From NCBI RefSeq assembly GCF_963678635.1, contig NC_087064.1:79833316-79895315 (forward strand): a stretch of 62,000 nucleotides of DNA, in the 5' to 3' direction. Of this stretch, positions 47,909 to 55,850 are shown piece after piece (positions within the stretch are counted from its first letter, which is position 1; each line of letters opens with the position of its first letter). Source of the stretch: Symsagittifera roscoffensis (Eukaryota > Xenacoelomorpha > Acoela > Convolutidae). Both the position numbers and the translations under genes were made by a program. A model generated the notes under the pieces. The model worked only from the letters and a program-made list of their open reading frames with translations, did not search any database and was not told the origin of the DNA.

Positions 47909-48127
47909 TTGTATCGTGTCCGGGATCCTAAGGGGGGGGGGGGGGGTCCTTCCTAAGGGGGGGGGGGGGTCCTCACGTAAAGCAAAATCCTAGGAAAGGG
48001 GTCCTTAATTTTTTGGAGGACCCTCATCCTAGGATTTTGTAAACGAAAGAGATTTTCCACCCAAAAAGCAGAAGACCCCCTACTTAGGATCTTGCTAAGT
48101 TTAGCTTAACAACAAGGGACACGATAC
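47909..48127. mobile_element. 219-bp nested inverted-repeat element with G-runs
   Basis: The ends TTGTATCGTGTCC and GGGACACGATACAA are inverted complements. Internal arms AAAATCCTAGG and CCTAGGATTTT are perfect. Two runs of 12-15 G lie near 47935-47970. MITE-like, no coding. Confidence 0.75.
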
Positions 48128-48270
48128 AAAAATCTTTCTAATTCCAAATTTTGGGGTCCTAATTATTGGTCCTGATTAATTATATGAATCATATTAATTG
48201 TTATGTTTGTTTAGGGTAAATGAACTTTCGACCTAGTTGAAATTTGTTAGTGAACGTGGAATTGACTTTT

Positions 48271-48286
48271 ATGGTATATAATAAAA
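48271..48286 (+). promoter_or_regulatory. Candidate TATA element upstream of virus-like array
   Basis: ATGGTATATAATAAAA about 150 bp upstream of the first ORF (48431). It is the only clear TATA-like string between the hairpin element and the array. Weak, composition-based evidence in AT-rich DNA. Confidence 0.25.
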
Positions 48287-48430
48287 ATTCGCCGGCCATT
48301 TTGGCAGCGTAGCTTAACTGTTGGCAGCAGTAAACTAATTCCTTAACTTGACCTAAATTTTATGGTGAAAAGGCAGTAAATTGAAATTACTCTCAAAAGG
48401 CGGCGGCCGTTTCTGTGCAAAATATACCAA

Positions 48431-48634
48431 ATGATAAATTTGACAAATTTTGAAATAAGAAAAATGAAATTAGAGGGAACTTGGTGTACTGAAGATATTG
48501 ATAATGAGCATTTACAATTAAGAGTGTTTTCAACCGCAGAAAAAAACTCATTTTTCAAATTTAGTAATGAACGCTACGTCGTCTTCCTCGAAAGGGCAAA
48601 GGAAATTTCAAAGAGAACAATTTTATTTGAGTGA
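48431..48634 (+). CDS. Small unknown protein, first of array
   Basis: 67 residues from ATG. Polar, with NLTNFEIRKMKLEGTWCTED near the start and KFSNERYVVFLERAKEISKR near the end. It overlaps the next ORF by 68 bp in another frame. No family recognised. It is kept because it fits the overlapping layout of the following genes; chance is possible. Confidence 0.4.
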   Translation: MINLTNFEIRKMKLEGTWCTEDIDNEHLQLRVFSTAEKNSFFKFSNERYVVFLERAKEISKRTILFE

Positions 48635-48977
48635 GCTTCAACAAATCTCTTGGTGCATTTCTACAAAACAACAGTATGGTACTGTGAGCGATTTGAATTT
48701 TGCTGATTATGAAAACGTATTCGACTATTCGTTTGATTTTACCTCAAAAAGGGTTGATAAAGACTTGGAGAGAAAAATCCGTCTATGTTTCAACAAGCTA
48801 TCAAAATACAAAAAACTTCCGGTGGTTTATTTAATTATTTACCACCGTTATCTTATTGAGACTAAATGGTATTTGCAAGGTCACTTTTATTTCCACTGGC
48901 TTGAAATTCAGCAGGTTGGAGAGGTGTTGGAAAAAATAAATAATGAAATTGCAAAAAAGCAGAGTAACTCCTATTGA
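48567..48977 (+). CDS. Unknown array protein with HFYFHWLEI motif
   Basis: 136 residues. The C-terminal half has a hydrophobic strand (LPVVYLIIYHRY), then GHFYFHWLEIQQ and a helix VGEVLEKINNEI. This strand-HxxxH-helix layout loosely recalls the protein at 58134-58565 (KHYHVLVEF followed by a helix) and, more distantly, motif II of HUH Rep proteins. No search could be run. It overlaps the next gene by 35 bp. Role unknown; an early or replication function would fit its position away from the capsid genes. Confidence 0.6.
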   Translation: MNATSSSSKGQRKFQREQFYLSELQQISWCISTKQQYGTVSDLNFADYENVFDYSFDFTSKRVDKDLERKIRLCFNKLSKYKKLPVVYLIIYHRYLIETKWYLQGHFYFHWLEIQQVGEVLEKINNEIAKKQSNSY

Positions 48978-49377
48978 TTTGAAAATAATTCACGAAATTT
49001 ATACGTCTTTGAAACAAACTTATCCTGATAGTTCTAACCGACGCAACTATTTTCTAGCTGCATGTTCTCTGTTTTTTGTTAGTTCTGATAACCTTAACTA
49101 CGACATTTTAATTAAGTTGAGACCTTATGGTGGCTTGATTGGTATTGATAACTCTTCCTTGGACAAATACTTAAAAAATTCCAAAATTTTACGATTGCAC
49201 GCTATTTTGCACAACGCGGCCGGATTTATACACGAATTTTATCAACAGGGTCCCACGTACTGTTACATGTTGCTCTGGAACTGTAACAACAGCTTATTGG
49301 GACATTTGAGTGGAATAGCGTTCTGCCTTTTCATTAAGTTGAAAAAACCAGAAGTTTATCATTTACTAGAATGCTAG
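48943..49377 (+). CDS. Unknown helical array protein
   Basis: 144 residues. Contains PDSSNRRNYFLAACSLFFVS, then a hydrophobic C-terminal half with several Cys and His residues (PTYCYMLLWNCNNSLLGHLS). No signal peptide. Its stop codon lies inside ATGCTAG, the start of the next gene, a 7-bp overlap. Family not recognised. Confidence 0.6.
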   Translation: MKLQKSRVTPIDLKIIHEIYTSLKQTYPDSSNRRNYFLAACSLFFVSSDNLNYDILIKLRPYGGLIGIDNSSLDKYLKNSKILRLHAILHNAAGFIHEFYQQGPTYCYMLLWNCNNSLLGHLSGIAFCLFIKLKKPEVYHLLEC

Positions 49378-49841
49378 GCGAGAGATCAGTTGTGCTTGAC
49401 GTGGAAGGCTTTCATTACAAGAAAAACGCCTTTGTGGTTAAAGAATTAGCAATAACAACTTCAGACTACAGCGATCGACTCATTTTCCTACCTCCAGTGA
49501 ATTTCAATATACTACCAAAGCTTGAACAAAAAGCTTGCAACTGGTTAACAAATTATTTACACGGTCTCCATTGGGAAAACGGTGATTATCTGTACTTAAA
49601 CTTGAATCAAATACTTCAGAGTTTTGTGCTGAGAAATCCCGGTGCCGTTTTTTACGCTAAAGGAAAAGAAAAGACTGAATTTTTGGCCAAGTACTTGGAC
49701 CGAAAGATTGAAAACCTAGATGATTTGGGCTGTCCTCGGGTTGAAAACTTATATTTTAAAAATTATCCAAGTTGCAATAAACATATTCCACATTACAACT
49801 CCAGGAATCATTGTGCCCTGAAGAAAACCAAGGTTTTTTAA
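49371..49841 (+). CDS. Possible DEDD-type exonuclease-like protein
   Basis: 156 residues. Near the start is SVVLDVEGF, an Asp-x-Glu after a hydrophobic strand, as in motif I of DnaQ-like exonucleases. The middle has GLHWENGDYLYLNL and AVFYAKGKEKTEFLAKYL. The end has a C-x2-H segment and NHCALKK, placed like motif III (H-x-A-L) but without its usual Asp. From memory, similar uncharacterised proteins are frequent in insect genomes. I infer an RNase H-fold protein that may be catalytically altered; function unproven. It could trim DNA ends or antagonise the host. The start overlaps the previous gene by 7 bp. Confidence 0.6.
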   Translation: MLGERSVVLDVEGFHYKKNAFVVKELAITTSDYSDRLIFLPPVNFNILPKLEQKACNWLTNYLHGLHWENGDYLYLNLNQILQSFVLRNPGAVFYAKGKEKTEFLAKYLDRKIENLDDLGCPRVENLYFKNYPSCNKHIPHYNSRNHCALKKTKVF

Positions 49842-49854
49842 GATTGGTTGAAAA

Positions 49855-50196
49855 ATGAACAACAGCGAGAGATCAGCGAAAGTGGAGACATACCTATCAC
49901 CAAATTCAATGCTTTGTGCGTGGATGACTCCAAAGGGTGATATTAAAATTTCATTAACGAGAATAGAGCGTTTTGATTGTAGTGGCCAAATTGTTCAGAG
50001 GAAGGAGCAAATAATAATTTCCGAAGAAGAGTTCTCTACGTTGAAGAGGTTTTTTCCAGTTATTGATCAATTTGTATACTTCCAGAGATTCAAGTTTATC
50101 AGAAATGTTAGCCAGCAAGCGAGGAGTATATCTTCCCGAACTAGTCTTAGTACCCAACCGTCAACCAGGAGTTCAGATGGATCTAAACAGCAGTGA
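49855..50196 (+). CDS. PC4/p15-like nucleic-acid-binding protein
   Basis: 113 residues. The segment KGDIKISLTRIERFDCSGQI, then IIISEEEFSTLKRFFPVIDQ, has the beta-sheet/helix order of the PC4 (p15) coactivator domain: a strand with alternating residues, a turn, then a strand-helix with an acidic E-E-F-x-x-L and terminal I-D. PC4 domains bind single-stranded DNA and act in transcription and replication. The C-terminal 30 residues are Ser/Arg-rich and disordered and overlap the next gene. A second PC4-like gene lies at 58578-58961. Confidence 0.65.
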   Translation: MNNSERSAKVETYLSPNSMLCAWMTPKGDIKISLTRIERFDCSGQIVQRKEQIIISEEEFSTLKRFFPVIDQFVYFQRFKFIRNVSQQARSISSRTSLSTQPSTRSSDGSKQQ

Positions 50197-50359
50197 ATTG
50201 CCAGATGAGATTAAGACGATTGTGAAAGAGGATACTGTGAAGAAAATAATGTACTACAAAAAAACTGCAAATATCCCAGCAAACTTTGTTTTAGAAATGC
50301 ATGACATAAATGATAGAGAATTCACACGTTATGAAATTTTTTACTGTTCTCAAAAGTAA
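50105..50359 (+). CDS. Small unknown array protein
   Basis: 84 residues from the ATG at 50105; a longer frame opens at a TTG at 50063. It overlaps the PC4-like gene by 92 bp. Contains RGVYLPELVLVPNRQPGVQM and ends INDREFTRYEIFYCSQK. The end is recognisable in the decayed copies at about 2.65 and 3.57 kb, so it was part of the ancestral element and not a chance frame. Function unknown. Confidence 0.6.
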   Translation: MLASKRGVYLPELVLVPNRQPGVQMDLNSSELPDEIKTIVKEDTVKKIMYYKKTANIPANFVLEMHDINDREFTRYEIFYCSQK

Positions 50360-50431
50360 TTTAATTTTTTACAAGCTTCATTCACAGAGAGAAAAAGTCT
50401 AACACAGTCTGTAGAATAAATAGTTTCTCAA

Positions 50432-50716
50432 ATGTCAGAAGCAACAACAGCAGTAGATGAACCTGACGCAACATTATTAACAGAGTTTGTTTATAACGAG
50501 ACAAACAGTGAAAAAAAATCATGGAAGTTTTGTAACAATGTAACTTTGCCAAGGTCTGAAGTAGTTTTTGTTGCGCAAATGGTAGTAATTCTAATTTTAC
50601 TAACTTTCTGCATTCTCAAACTTTCTTTCACTAAATTAAGTTGCGAAGAAACGTCAGTTTGGTTCTCGATTTTATCAGGCTTGGTTGGTTACGTACTACC
50701 AAACCCAAGAATATGA
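50432..50716 (+). CDS. Two-helix membrane protein of Polinton type
   Basis: 94 residues. An acidic N-terminus (VDEPDATLLTEFVYNE), a first membrane helix (VVFVAQMVVILILLTFCILK) and a second shorter one (VWFSILSGLVGYVLPNP). An E-x-x-VWFSIL...LPNP ending is common in small membrane proteins next to the packaging ATPase in Polinton-like elements, as I recall. It may sit in an internal membrane or affect capsid exit. Its stop overlaps the ATPase start as ATGA. Decayed copies are at 2298-2498 and 3260-3411. Confidence 0.7.
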   Translation: MSEATTAVDEPDATLLTEFVYNETNSEKKSWKFCNNVTLPRSEVVFVAQMVVILILLTFCILKLSFTKLSCEETSVWFSILSGLVGYVLPNPRI

Positions 50717-51414
50717 ATAAAGTGATTGATACTTCGACAAGAATTTTTATGGCGATAGTGGGACCTTCAGGATCCGGGAAAACTGAGTTAATTTTGAAAC
50801 TTCTGATGGGAAATATTTTTTACCCTAAATTTGGAACCGTTCTATATCTTTACAAAGAGATGCAACCTGCATTCTCAGAAAAAGTGTCTTCTCGCGAAGT
50901 GAATGTGGAGTTCAAGAAATTCGACGGATTCGAATCTGTGAGAAAATTAGAAAATGTTCTTCTAGTTTTCGATGATTCATGTGAAGACATCTATAATGAC
51001 AAGGAATTTGTTAGGTTAGCGACAGCGGGTAGACATAGAGGGATAGATGTAATATATGTTAAGCATAACTTGTTTCAACAAAGTCGATGGTCGCGTACGA
51101 TTGATTTGAACACTTCACACATCAATCTGTTCAAATCGCCTCGCGACGTTCAGCAACTAGATCTTTTAGGAAGACAATTGAATGTATCAAAATTTTTGAG
51201 AAATTGTTACGAATTAGCTACCAGAGACTCTTTTGGACATCTTCTAATCAACTTGGACCCCCGTACATCAGATTGTTTGAGATATTGTTCAAATATCACA
51301 CCACCTGGGCCAACAGTTTTTTATTTACCCTTATCTGAAGCAGAAACTACTCCAATCACAAATGAAAAAGAAAAACTTATCTATTCTGCGGCATATGGTA
51401 CAACTGAAACCTGA
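50713..51414 (+). CDS. Genome-packaging ATPase (A32/FtsK-HerA type)
   Basis: 233 residues from the ATG overlapping the previous stop (ATGA); an in-frame upstream extension exists, but the Met at 50713 fits the family start. The P-loop is GPSGSGKTELIL (residues 17-28) and the Walker B NVLLVFDDS. A downstream block RWSRTIDLNTSHINLFKSPR is typical of Polinton and adintovirus ATPases. It would power DNA entry into the capsid. The C-terminus overlaps the next gene by 53 bp. The frame is intact with all motifs, unlike the three decayed copies at 1.8-4.1 kb. Confidence 0.92.
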   Translation: MNKVIDTSTRIFMAIVGPSGSGKTELILKLLMGNIFYPKFGTVLYLYKEMQPAFSEKVSSREVNVEFKKFDGFESVRKLENVLLVFDDSCEDIYNDKEFVRLATAGRHRGIDVIYVKHNLFQQSRWSRTIDLNTSHINLFKSPRDVQQLDLLGRQLNVSKFLRNCYELATRDSFGHLLINLDPRTSDCLRYCSNITPPGPTVFYLPLSEAETTPITNEKEKLIYSAAYGTTET

Positions 51415-51667
51415 CCAGCTAAGAAGATTAATTAGAAAAACCTCAAATTGTGAGATCATAACACTTATTTGTGAATGTTTGCTCAATGTAGTCAATGGAA
51501 ACGTACCCGTTAAAATCGCAAACATCGAACGATTCGAGACAGCATACAAATACTTAATAACTCCAAAAACCAGTGTTGTCAAAAAACGTGCGATTATTTT
51601 GAGTAAAGAAGGCTTCCATTTAGTTCGACAAATACTTTATTTTTGTTACAAGTACCTCACAACTTAA
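51362..51667 (+). CDS. Basic core-like protein conserved in Polintons
   Basis: 101 residues, basic, with LKPDQLRRLIRKTSNCEIIT, LICECLLNVVNGNVPVKIAN and KKRAIILSKEGFHLVRQIL. A small protein with C-E-x-x-x-N-x-x-x-G-N-V-P and a final Gly-Phe-leading helix is common in Polinton and adintovirus genomes, from memory. A DNA-binding or core role is inferred. The stop and the next start overlap as TAATG. Confidence 0.65.
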   Translation: MKKKNLSILRHMVQLKPDQLRRLIRKTSNCEIITLICECLLNVVNGNVPVKIANIERFETAYKYLITPKTSVVKKRAIILSKEGFHLVRQILYFCYKYLTT

Positions 51668-52527
51668 TGATGACTGCTGAAGAATTCATTCTAATTCCGA
51701 AACACTTATATGTTAAAGAGCAGCCACATGCTGCACGTGTTCTTCATGATAATAATATTAAACATAAAAATGCTCAACTGTCCTATCTTAACCGGCTTAG
51801 ACCCCAATTACCTCCACAAACTAGTAAGACTACTGCAACGAAGGAAACATTTACGGATAATGTTGAGCCCCAACAAGAACAGCTTAAACTGTTAACGGAC
51901 GATGAAGAAGTACCGGTCGAACGTGTTAAAGACGAAATACTAGAAGAGAAACACAATAGACAGACCGAAATCATTTTAGGACAGTTACAAGTTTTAGAAG
52001 ACAAAAAATTTGTTAGAGCAAAAACCGTACTTGAAATCATAGAAAATTCAGAAAGAGTAACCATAAACCGTGACAATGAGGTGATATATGTAGATAAAGT
52101 ACCAACAGGACTTAAAGCTACAATATTTTTATACGACATACAACAACCAACGAAAAAATTACACAATCCGGCGTTCATTAACATTTTAACTGCTCTCAAC
52201 TTGAATGAAAACCTGGTAATAAATCGAAATGCCAAACACGCGGTTCAGTCAGCGCCTATTAACGCTCAAGAGAAACGAGAACCCGGACTCTCAAGAACCC
52301 GCTCAACGTCGCCCACTTGGCAGGAAAAAAGTAGTGCAAACCTTAAGAGAAGTAAAAAACACAAACGAAAAAGTCTCAGCGGTAATAGAAAAACCCAAAA
52401 CCAAAAACGTGAAAAAGAGTCAGAAGAAGGCTCTGACTCATACGGAACGCCCCATAACGATTCAGATTCTCCAACGTCAGAAAAGACGAAGGCGCAAACA
52501 AAACAATGGGAAAATTACCAAGATTGA
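51667..52527 (+). CDS. Core-like protein of Polinton type, long basic disordered tail
   Basis: 286 residues from the ATG in TAATG. The N-terminus is EEFILIPKHLYVKEQPHAAR, a segment style seen in an uncharacterised Polinton protein. The middle has a coiled region (EILEEKHNRQTEIILGQLQVL) and a small globular part, TVLEIIENSERVTI then EVIYVDKVPTGLKATIFLYD. The last 100 residues are Lys/Ser/Arg-rich and disordered. Those last 299 bp also encode the start of integrase in another frame. A DNA-condensing or scaffold function is plausible. A decayed relative lies at 828-1166. Confidence 0.65.
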   Translation: MMTAEEFILIPKHLYVKEQPHAARVLHDNNIKHKNAQLSYLNRLRPQLPPQTSKTTATKETFTDNVEPQQEQLKLLTDDEEVPVERVKDEILEEKHNRQTEIILGQLQVLEDKKFVRAKTVLEIIENSERVTINRDNEVIYVDKVPTGLKATIFLYDIQQPTKKLHNPAFINILTALNLNENLVINRNAKHAVQSAPINAQEKREPGLSRTRSTSPTWQEKSSANLKRSKKHKRKSLSGNRKTQNQKREKESEEGSDSYGTPHNDSDSPTSEKTKAQTKQWENYQD

Positions 52528-53449
52528 AGAAAAATTGTTGAAAACTAAATACAGTGACAAATGTCCCGCGTTATTTGGTAGTGTGAACAACTTGATAAAA
52601 GCAAGCAATTTGTCGCAAAAGAAAGTTAAACATTTCCTTCATACTGAACCTGCTTACACGAATTATCGAACTGTGATCCGAAAAACGCCGCGACTCAAGG
52701 TCATAGTTTACGATATCGACAAAATCTGGTCATTAGATCTGGCTTTTGTTGATAAACTTGCCCAGTACAACCATGATGTTAAGTATCTGCTTGTTGCAGT
52801 TGACTGCATGTCCCGCTATCTCAGAGTGCAACCCTTGAATTCAAAGTATGCTACTACAACAGCAGAAGCGTTCAAACTAATGATAACGACAAAACAACCG
52901 GAAAAATTATGGGTGGACAAGGGCACAGAGTTTAAAGGGTCCTTCGAAGCATTATGTAAAAAGAAAGGCATAAACACATATAGCACAGAGAGCGAGAAAA
53001 AGTCCGCATTCGCTGAGAGAAATATCCGTTCCTTGAAAAATCTTATTTATAAGTACTTGGAGGATAAATGGACTTACTCATACATTGACAAATTGCAAGA
53101 TTTTGTCAATGCAATTAATTCGAGAACAAATCGTGTCACAAATCTTGCACCAAATAAAGTAACTAAAAAAGATGTTCCTCGCCTGATTTCATTAAGAGCA
53201 GAACAGTCTTTGAAGTTAGTTCGACGTCCAAAGCTTTATATTGGTGATTATGTTAGACTTGCCAAAGTAGACATACGTTTTCGCAAGGGTTACAAACAAT
53301 CGTTCACCGATGAAGTGTTTGAAGTTTTTGACATACCAACACGAAATCCCTCAACATACAATTTGATTGATTCTAACAGAGAACCGATTGAGGGAAAATT
53401 TTACGAGTCTGAACTAATTCGCGTTCTGGAGAAGGACAATCATGACTGA
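52229..53449 (+). CDS. Retroviral-type DDE integrase of Polinton class
   Basis: 406 residues. The first 100 are basic and overlap the preceding gene. The catalytic core has Asp170 (WSLDLAFVD), Asp230 (LWVDKGTEF) and Glu263 (SAFAERNIRSL), with 32 residues between the last two. The C-terminal domain (PKLYIGDYVRL, FEVFDIPTRNP) is chromo/SH3-like. No Met occurs between 52229 and the catalytic core, so the early start must be real unless frameshifting is used. It would insert the element into host DNA. It overlaps the minor capsid gene by 8 bp (ATGACTGA). Confidence 0.95.
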   Translation: MPNTRFSQRLLTLKRNENPDSQEPAQRRPLGRKKVVQTLREVKNTNEKVSAVIEKPKTKNVKKSQKKALTHTERPITIQILQRQKRRRRKQNNGKITKIEEKLLKTKYSDKCPALFGSVNNLIKASNLSQKKVKHFLHTEPAYTNYRTVIRKTPRLKVIVYDIDKIWSLDLAFVDKLAQYNHDVKYLLVAVDCMSRYLRVQPLNSKYATTTAEAFKLMITTKQPEKLWVDKGTEFKGSFEALCKKKGINTYSTESEKKSAFAERNIRSLKNLIYKYLEDKWTYSYIDKLQDFVNAINSRTNRVTNLAPNKVTKKDVPRLISLRAEQSLKLVRRPKLYIGDYVRLAKVDIRFRKGYKQSFTDEVFEVFDIPTRNPSTYNLIDSNREPIEGKFYESELIRVLEKDNHD

Positions 53450-54311
53450 GGGCACTTCCAACAGCCTTTTCACCCATAATGTTCCCCCTTCCTTCACAAT
53501 TACCCTAGTTTCATCTGCATCAATGAACGTTTTTAAAGATAACACTCTGGCCAACTTCAAAAATCTCCGGAGTGAAGAAATAAATTTGCAAGGTGAATGG
53601 AGAGTAGCACTTACAGAAATTACCTTCCCTACTCAGATAAACAACGTAACTGACAACAACATTGTGTACTACAAAAAAGATCGGGTTATAGCAAGCATGA
53701 AAGTTGAGAAAGACAAGATCTCCAGACCTTACCTTGGAGAAACAGCAAAAATAACAAAAGGAGAATATACGAGCATTGATCAAATACTGGACGAGATTCG
53801 TCGAAAGACAGAATTAGAGAAATTGGATTACGTAATAGATCCAATAACCAAACATCTTTCCTTATGGCTGCATTATTGGGAAGGTATAACTTTTTCAAGC
53901 CCGCAAATTCCTAGCCTACTTGGATTCAAAGGCGTCAGAGATGGAACTGGTTATCATATAGGTTACAAACAAGGAAGCACGAAACATAGCACATTCTCTA
54001 CCCAAGATCTTATTGCTGACTATCCCGTTGATGTATGCGCTGGTACTCAGCTTATATTTATTTATCTGGACATAATTCATTATCAAATAGTCGGAGACAC
54101 AAAAGCACCCCTTTTACGAGTCATTGATACAAATCGTCGAGTGAAAAACGGTTACGCATGTACAATTGAACCGAATCATCGTAAAGTGTTTAGTAATTTG
54201 GATTTTAAAAAACTTTTGGTCAATAATATTTCCAATATTTCTGTGAACTTGCGCACAGAAACTGGAGGACTTGTTCCTTTCGCTGGAGGGGGAAAAGTCT
54301 CTGAATGGTGA
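53442..54311 (+). CDS. Minor capsid (penton-like) protein
   Basis: 289 residues. PSFTITLVSSASMNVFKDNT then LANFKNLRSEEINLQGEWRVALTEITFP is the typical start of Polinton minor capsid proteins, expected to fold as a jelly roll at capsid vertices. Near the end, TETGGLVPFAGGGK resembles the usual final strand, but the last residues (VSEW) come from the duplication junction with the capsid gene, so the natural C-terminus is lost by a few residues. Position before the major capsid gene is the usual order. Confidence 0.8.
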   Translation: MTEGTSNSLFTHNVPPSFTITLVSSASMNVFKDNTLANFKNLRSEEINLQGEWRVALTEITFPTQINNVTDNNIVYYKKDRVIASMKVEKDKISRPYLGETAKITKGEYTSIDQILDEIRRKTELEKLDYVIDPITKHLSLWLHYWEGITFSSPQIPSLLGFKGVRDGTGYHIGYKQGSTKHSTFSTQDLIADYPVDVCAGTQLIFIYLDIIHYQIVGDTKAPLLRVIDTNRRVKNGYACTIEPNHRKVFSNLDFKKLLVNNISNISVNLRTETGGLVPFAGGGKVSEW

Positions 54312-55290
54312 AAAAATCTCAACTACCAATGCTAATTTTGCCCATAAAAGCTTTATTGAGACCGAGTTTTCATACGGTAATGATGCAAAGAAAACATGGT
54401 TGGCTTGTCAAGGTTATTATTATGAAGAAAATCCATCAGCCATTGACGGTGCTGGAAGGAGAGCTGATGATGTTACGGAGCGTAAAGGTCTCGTTGCGGC
54501 CTCGAGCGAGCTGAAGCTATTTGGTAAAATTGCTTGCGACTTTTTGTCGTGTGACAAGCATCTACTTAGCGGTGTGACAATAAGATTGTCTCTTAGACGT
54601 TCTCCTAATGATTTTGTTGTCATATCTGAAGATGCAGCTAAACACTACAAGGTCCAAATAATCGAAGCTAACCTCTATGTCAGAAAGATGACTGTGACTG
54701 ACTATGTTCTCTCATCAATAGAAAAAACTTTGTTGAAGAACCCGGCAATTTACAATTACATCGAAGTAGTACCAAAAACGTTTCTCGCAACTGCAGGAGT
54801 ACAAAGCTGGCGACAAGAGGATGTTTTTGCAAAAGAACCTGTTCGAAGAATGATAGTAGCAATGAGCATAAACGAAGCATATTTGGGTACTAATAGAACA
54901 AACCCTTTTCATTACCAGAAATTTGGGTTGAATGAGATCATTGTGTACAGAAACGGTCTACCCATTGCCGGAACTCCCATCTCAACATCAGACAATAAAA
55001 GAATTTATTACAACACGCATGAGGCTCTTGATTTTGTTTTAAACACTAGTCATGGAATCAGTCTCGCTAATTATGATAATCATTATATTATGGCTTTTGA
55101 TCTCACGTCTACTCAGGAGGCTTCACACGATTTTATTCATCCTGAATTGACCAATTGCACTATTTTGCTCGAACTCAAGTTTGACGCAGGTCTCGGTAAT
55201 AACGTCGAGTTATTGTTTATGGGAGAGCGTGCATCAACAGTTTATGTGCGTTCAGATAGAAAAATTACCAAAAACACTCTTATGATGTAA
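54299..55290 (+). pseudogene. Major capsid protein, 5'-truncated duplicate
   Basis: 330 codons identical in predicted protein to the C-terminal 330 of the full gene at 55851-57266. It lacks the first about 142 residues and starts at a junction with the minor capsid gene. The frame is open from an ATG at 54271, so a short fused product is conceivable. It is not a normal capsid gene. Confidence 0.85.
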
Positions 55291-55297
55291 GATAGAC

Positions 55298-55735
55298 ATG
55301 GATAATCTTTAACTAGTAGAAATTATTAACCGTTGTAAACATTTGAAACATCGCTTTAGAGGTGTTTTTCCGGCAGATTTGCCATGCTCTTCAGTACTGA
55401 AAAACGATAATACGTTCATGATTATGAATGCCTCACCATCGGATCAACCTGGAACCCACTGGTTGCTTTTTGCTCAAGCTGGAGGACAGATAGTCTTCGC
55501 AGATCCTCTTAGTAAACGATTATGTGATTATCCCCTCGTGTACAAGAATATGCGACGTACAATTCACGAGGGAAATCAACTACTGTTGAAAAAACCAATA
55601 CAATCAGCTGATTCAGTGTTATGCGGACTTTATTGTATTTATGTTGCTCATGTTATAATTACAAACAAATTTCCAATTGGTTTCAAACTTAATGATCATG
55701 ATTTGATAAGATTTGCTAAACATATGTTATTCTAA
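55298..55735 (+). pseudogene. Cysteine protease duplicate, inactivated near the start
   Basis: Copy of the protease at 57274-57705. The fifth codon is TAA where the other copy has CAA, and the following frame lacks an early ATG. It keeps GTHW and CGLYC but has DPLS for DPLG and two extra residues before SADSVLCG. Probably dead. Confidence 0.8.
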
Positions 55736-55850
55736 ATTAATTTATTGATGTTTTTGCAAAATTTTTAAATTCGTTTTTTTTTCAATTCATTCTTATTAAC
55801 AACAAAGTTTTTTTCTGCAAGTTTATGTGAACCGCAAAAAATTTCATATC

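Noticed and set aside
51783-52235. 150-residue minus-strand ORF, Ser/Cys-rich
   Set aside because: Antisense shadow of the core-like gene, whose own frame has conserved blocks.
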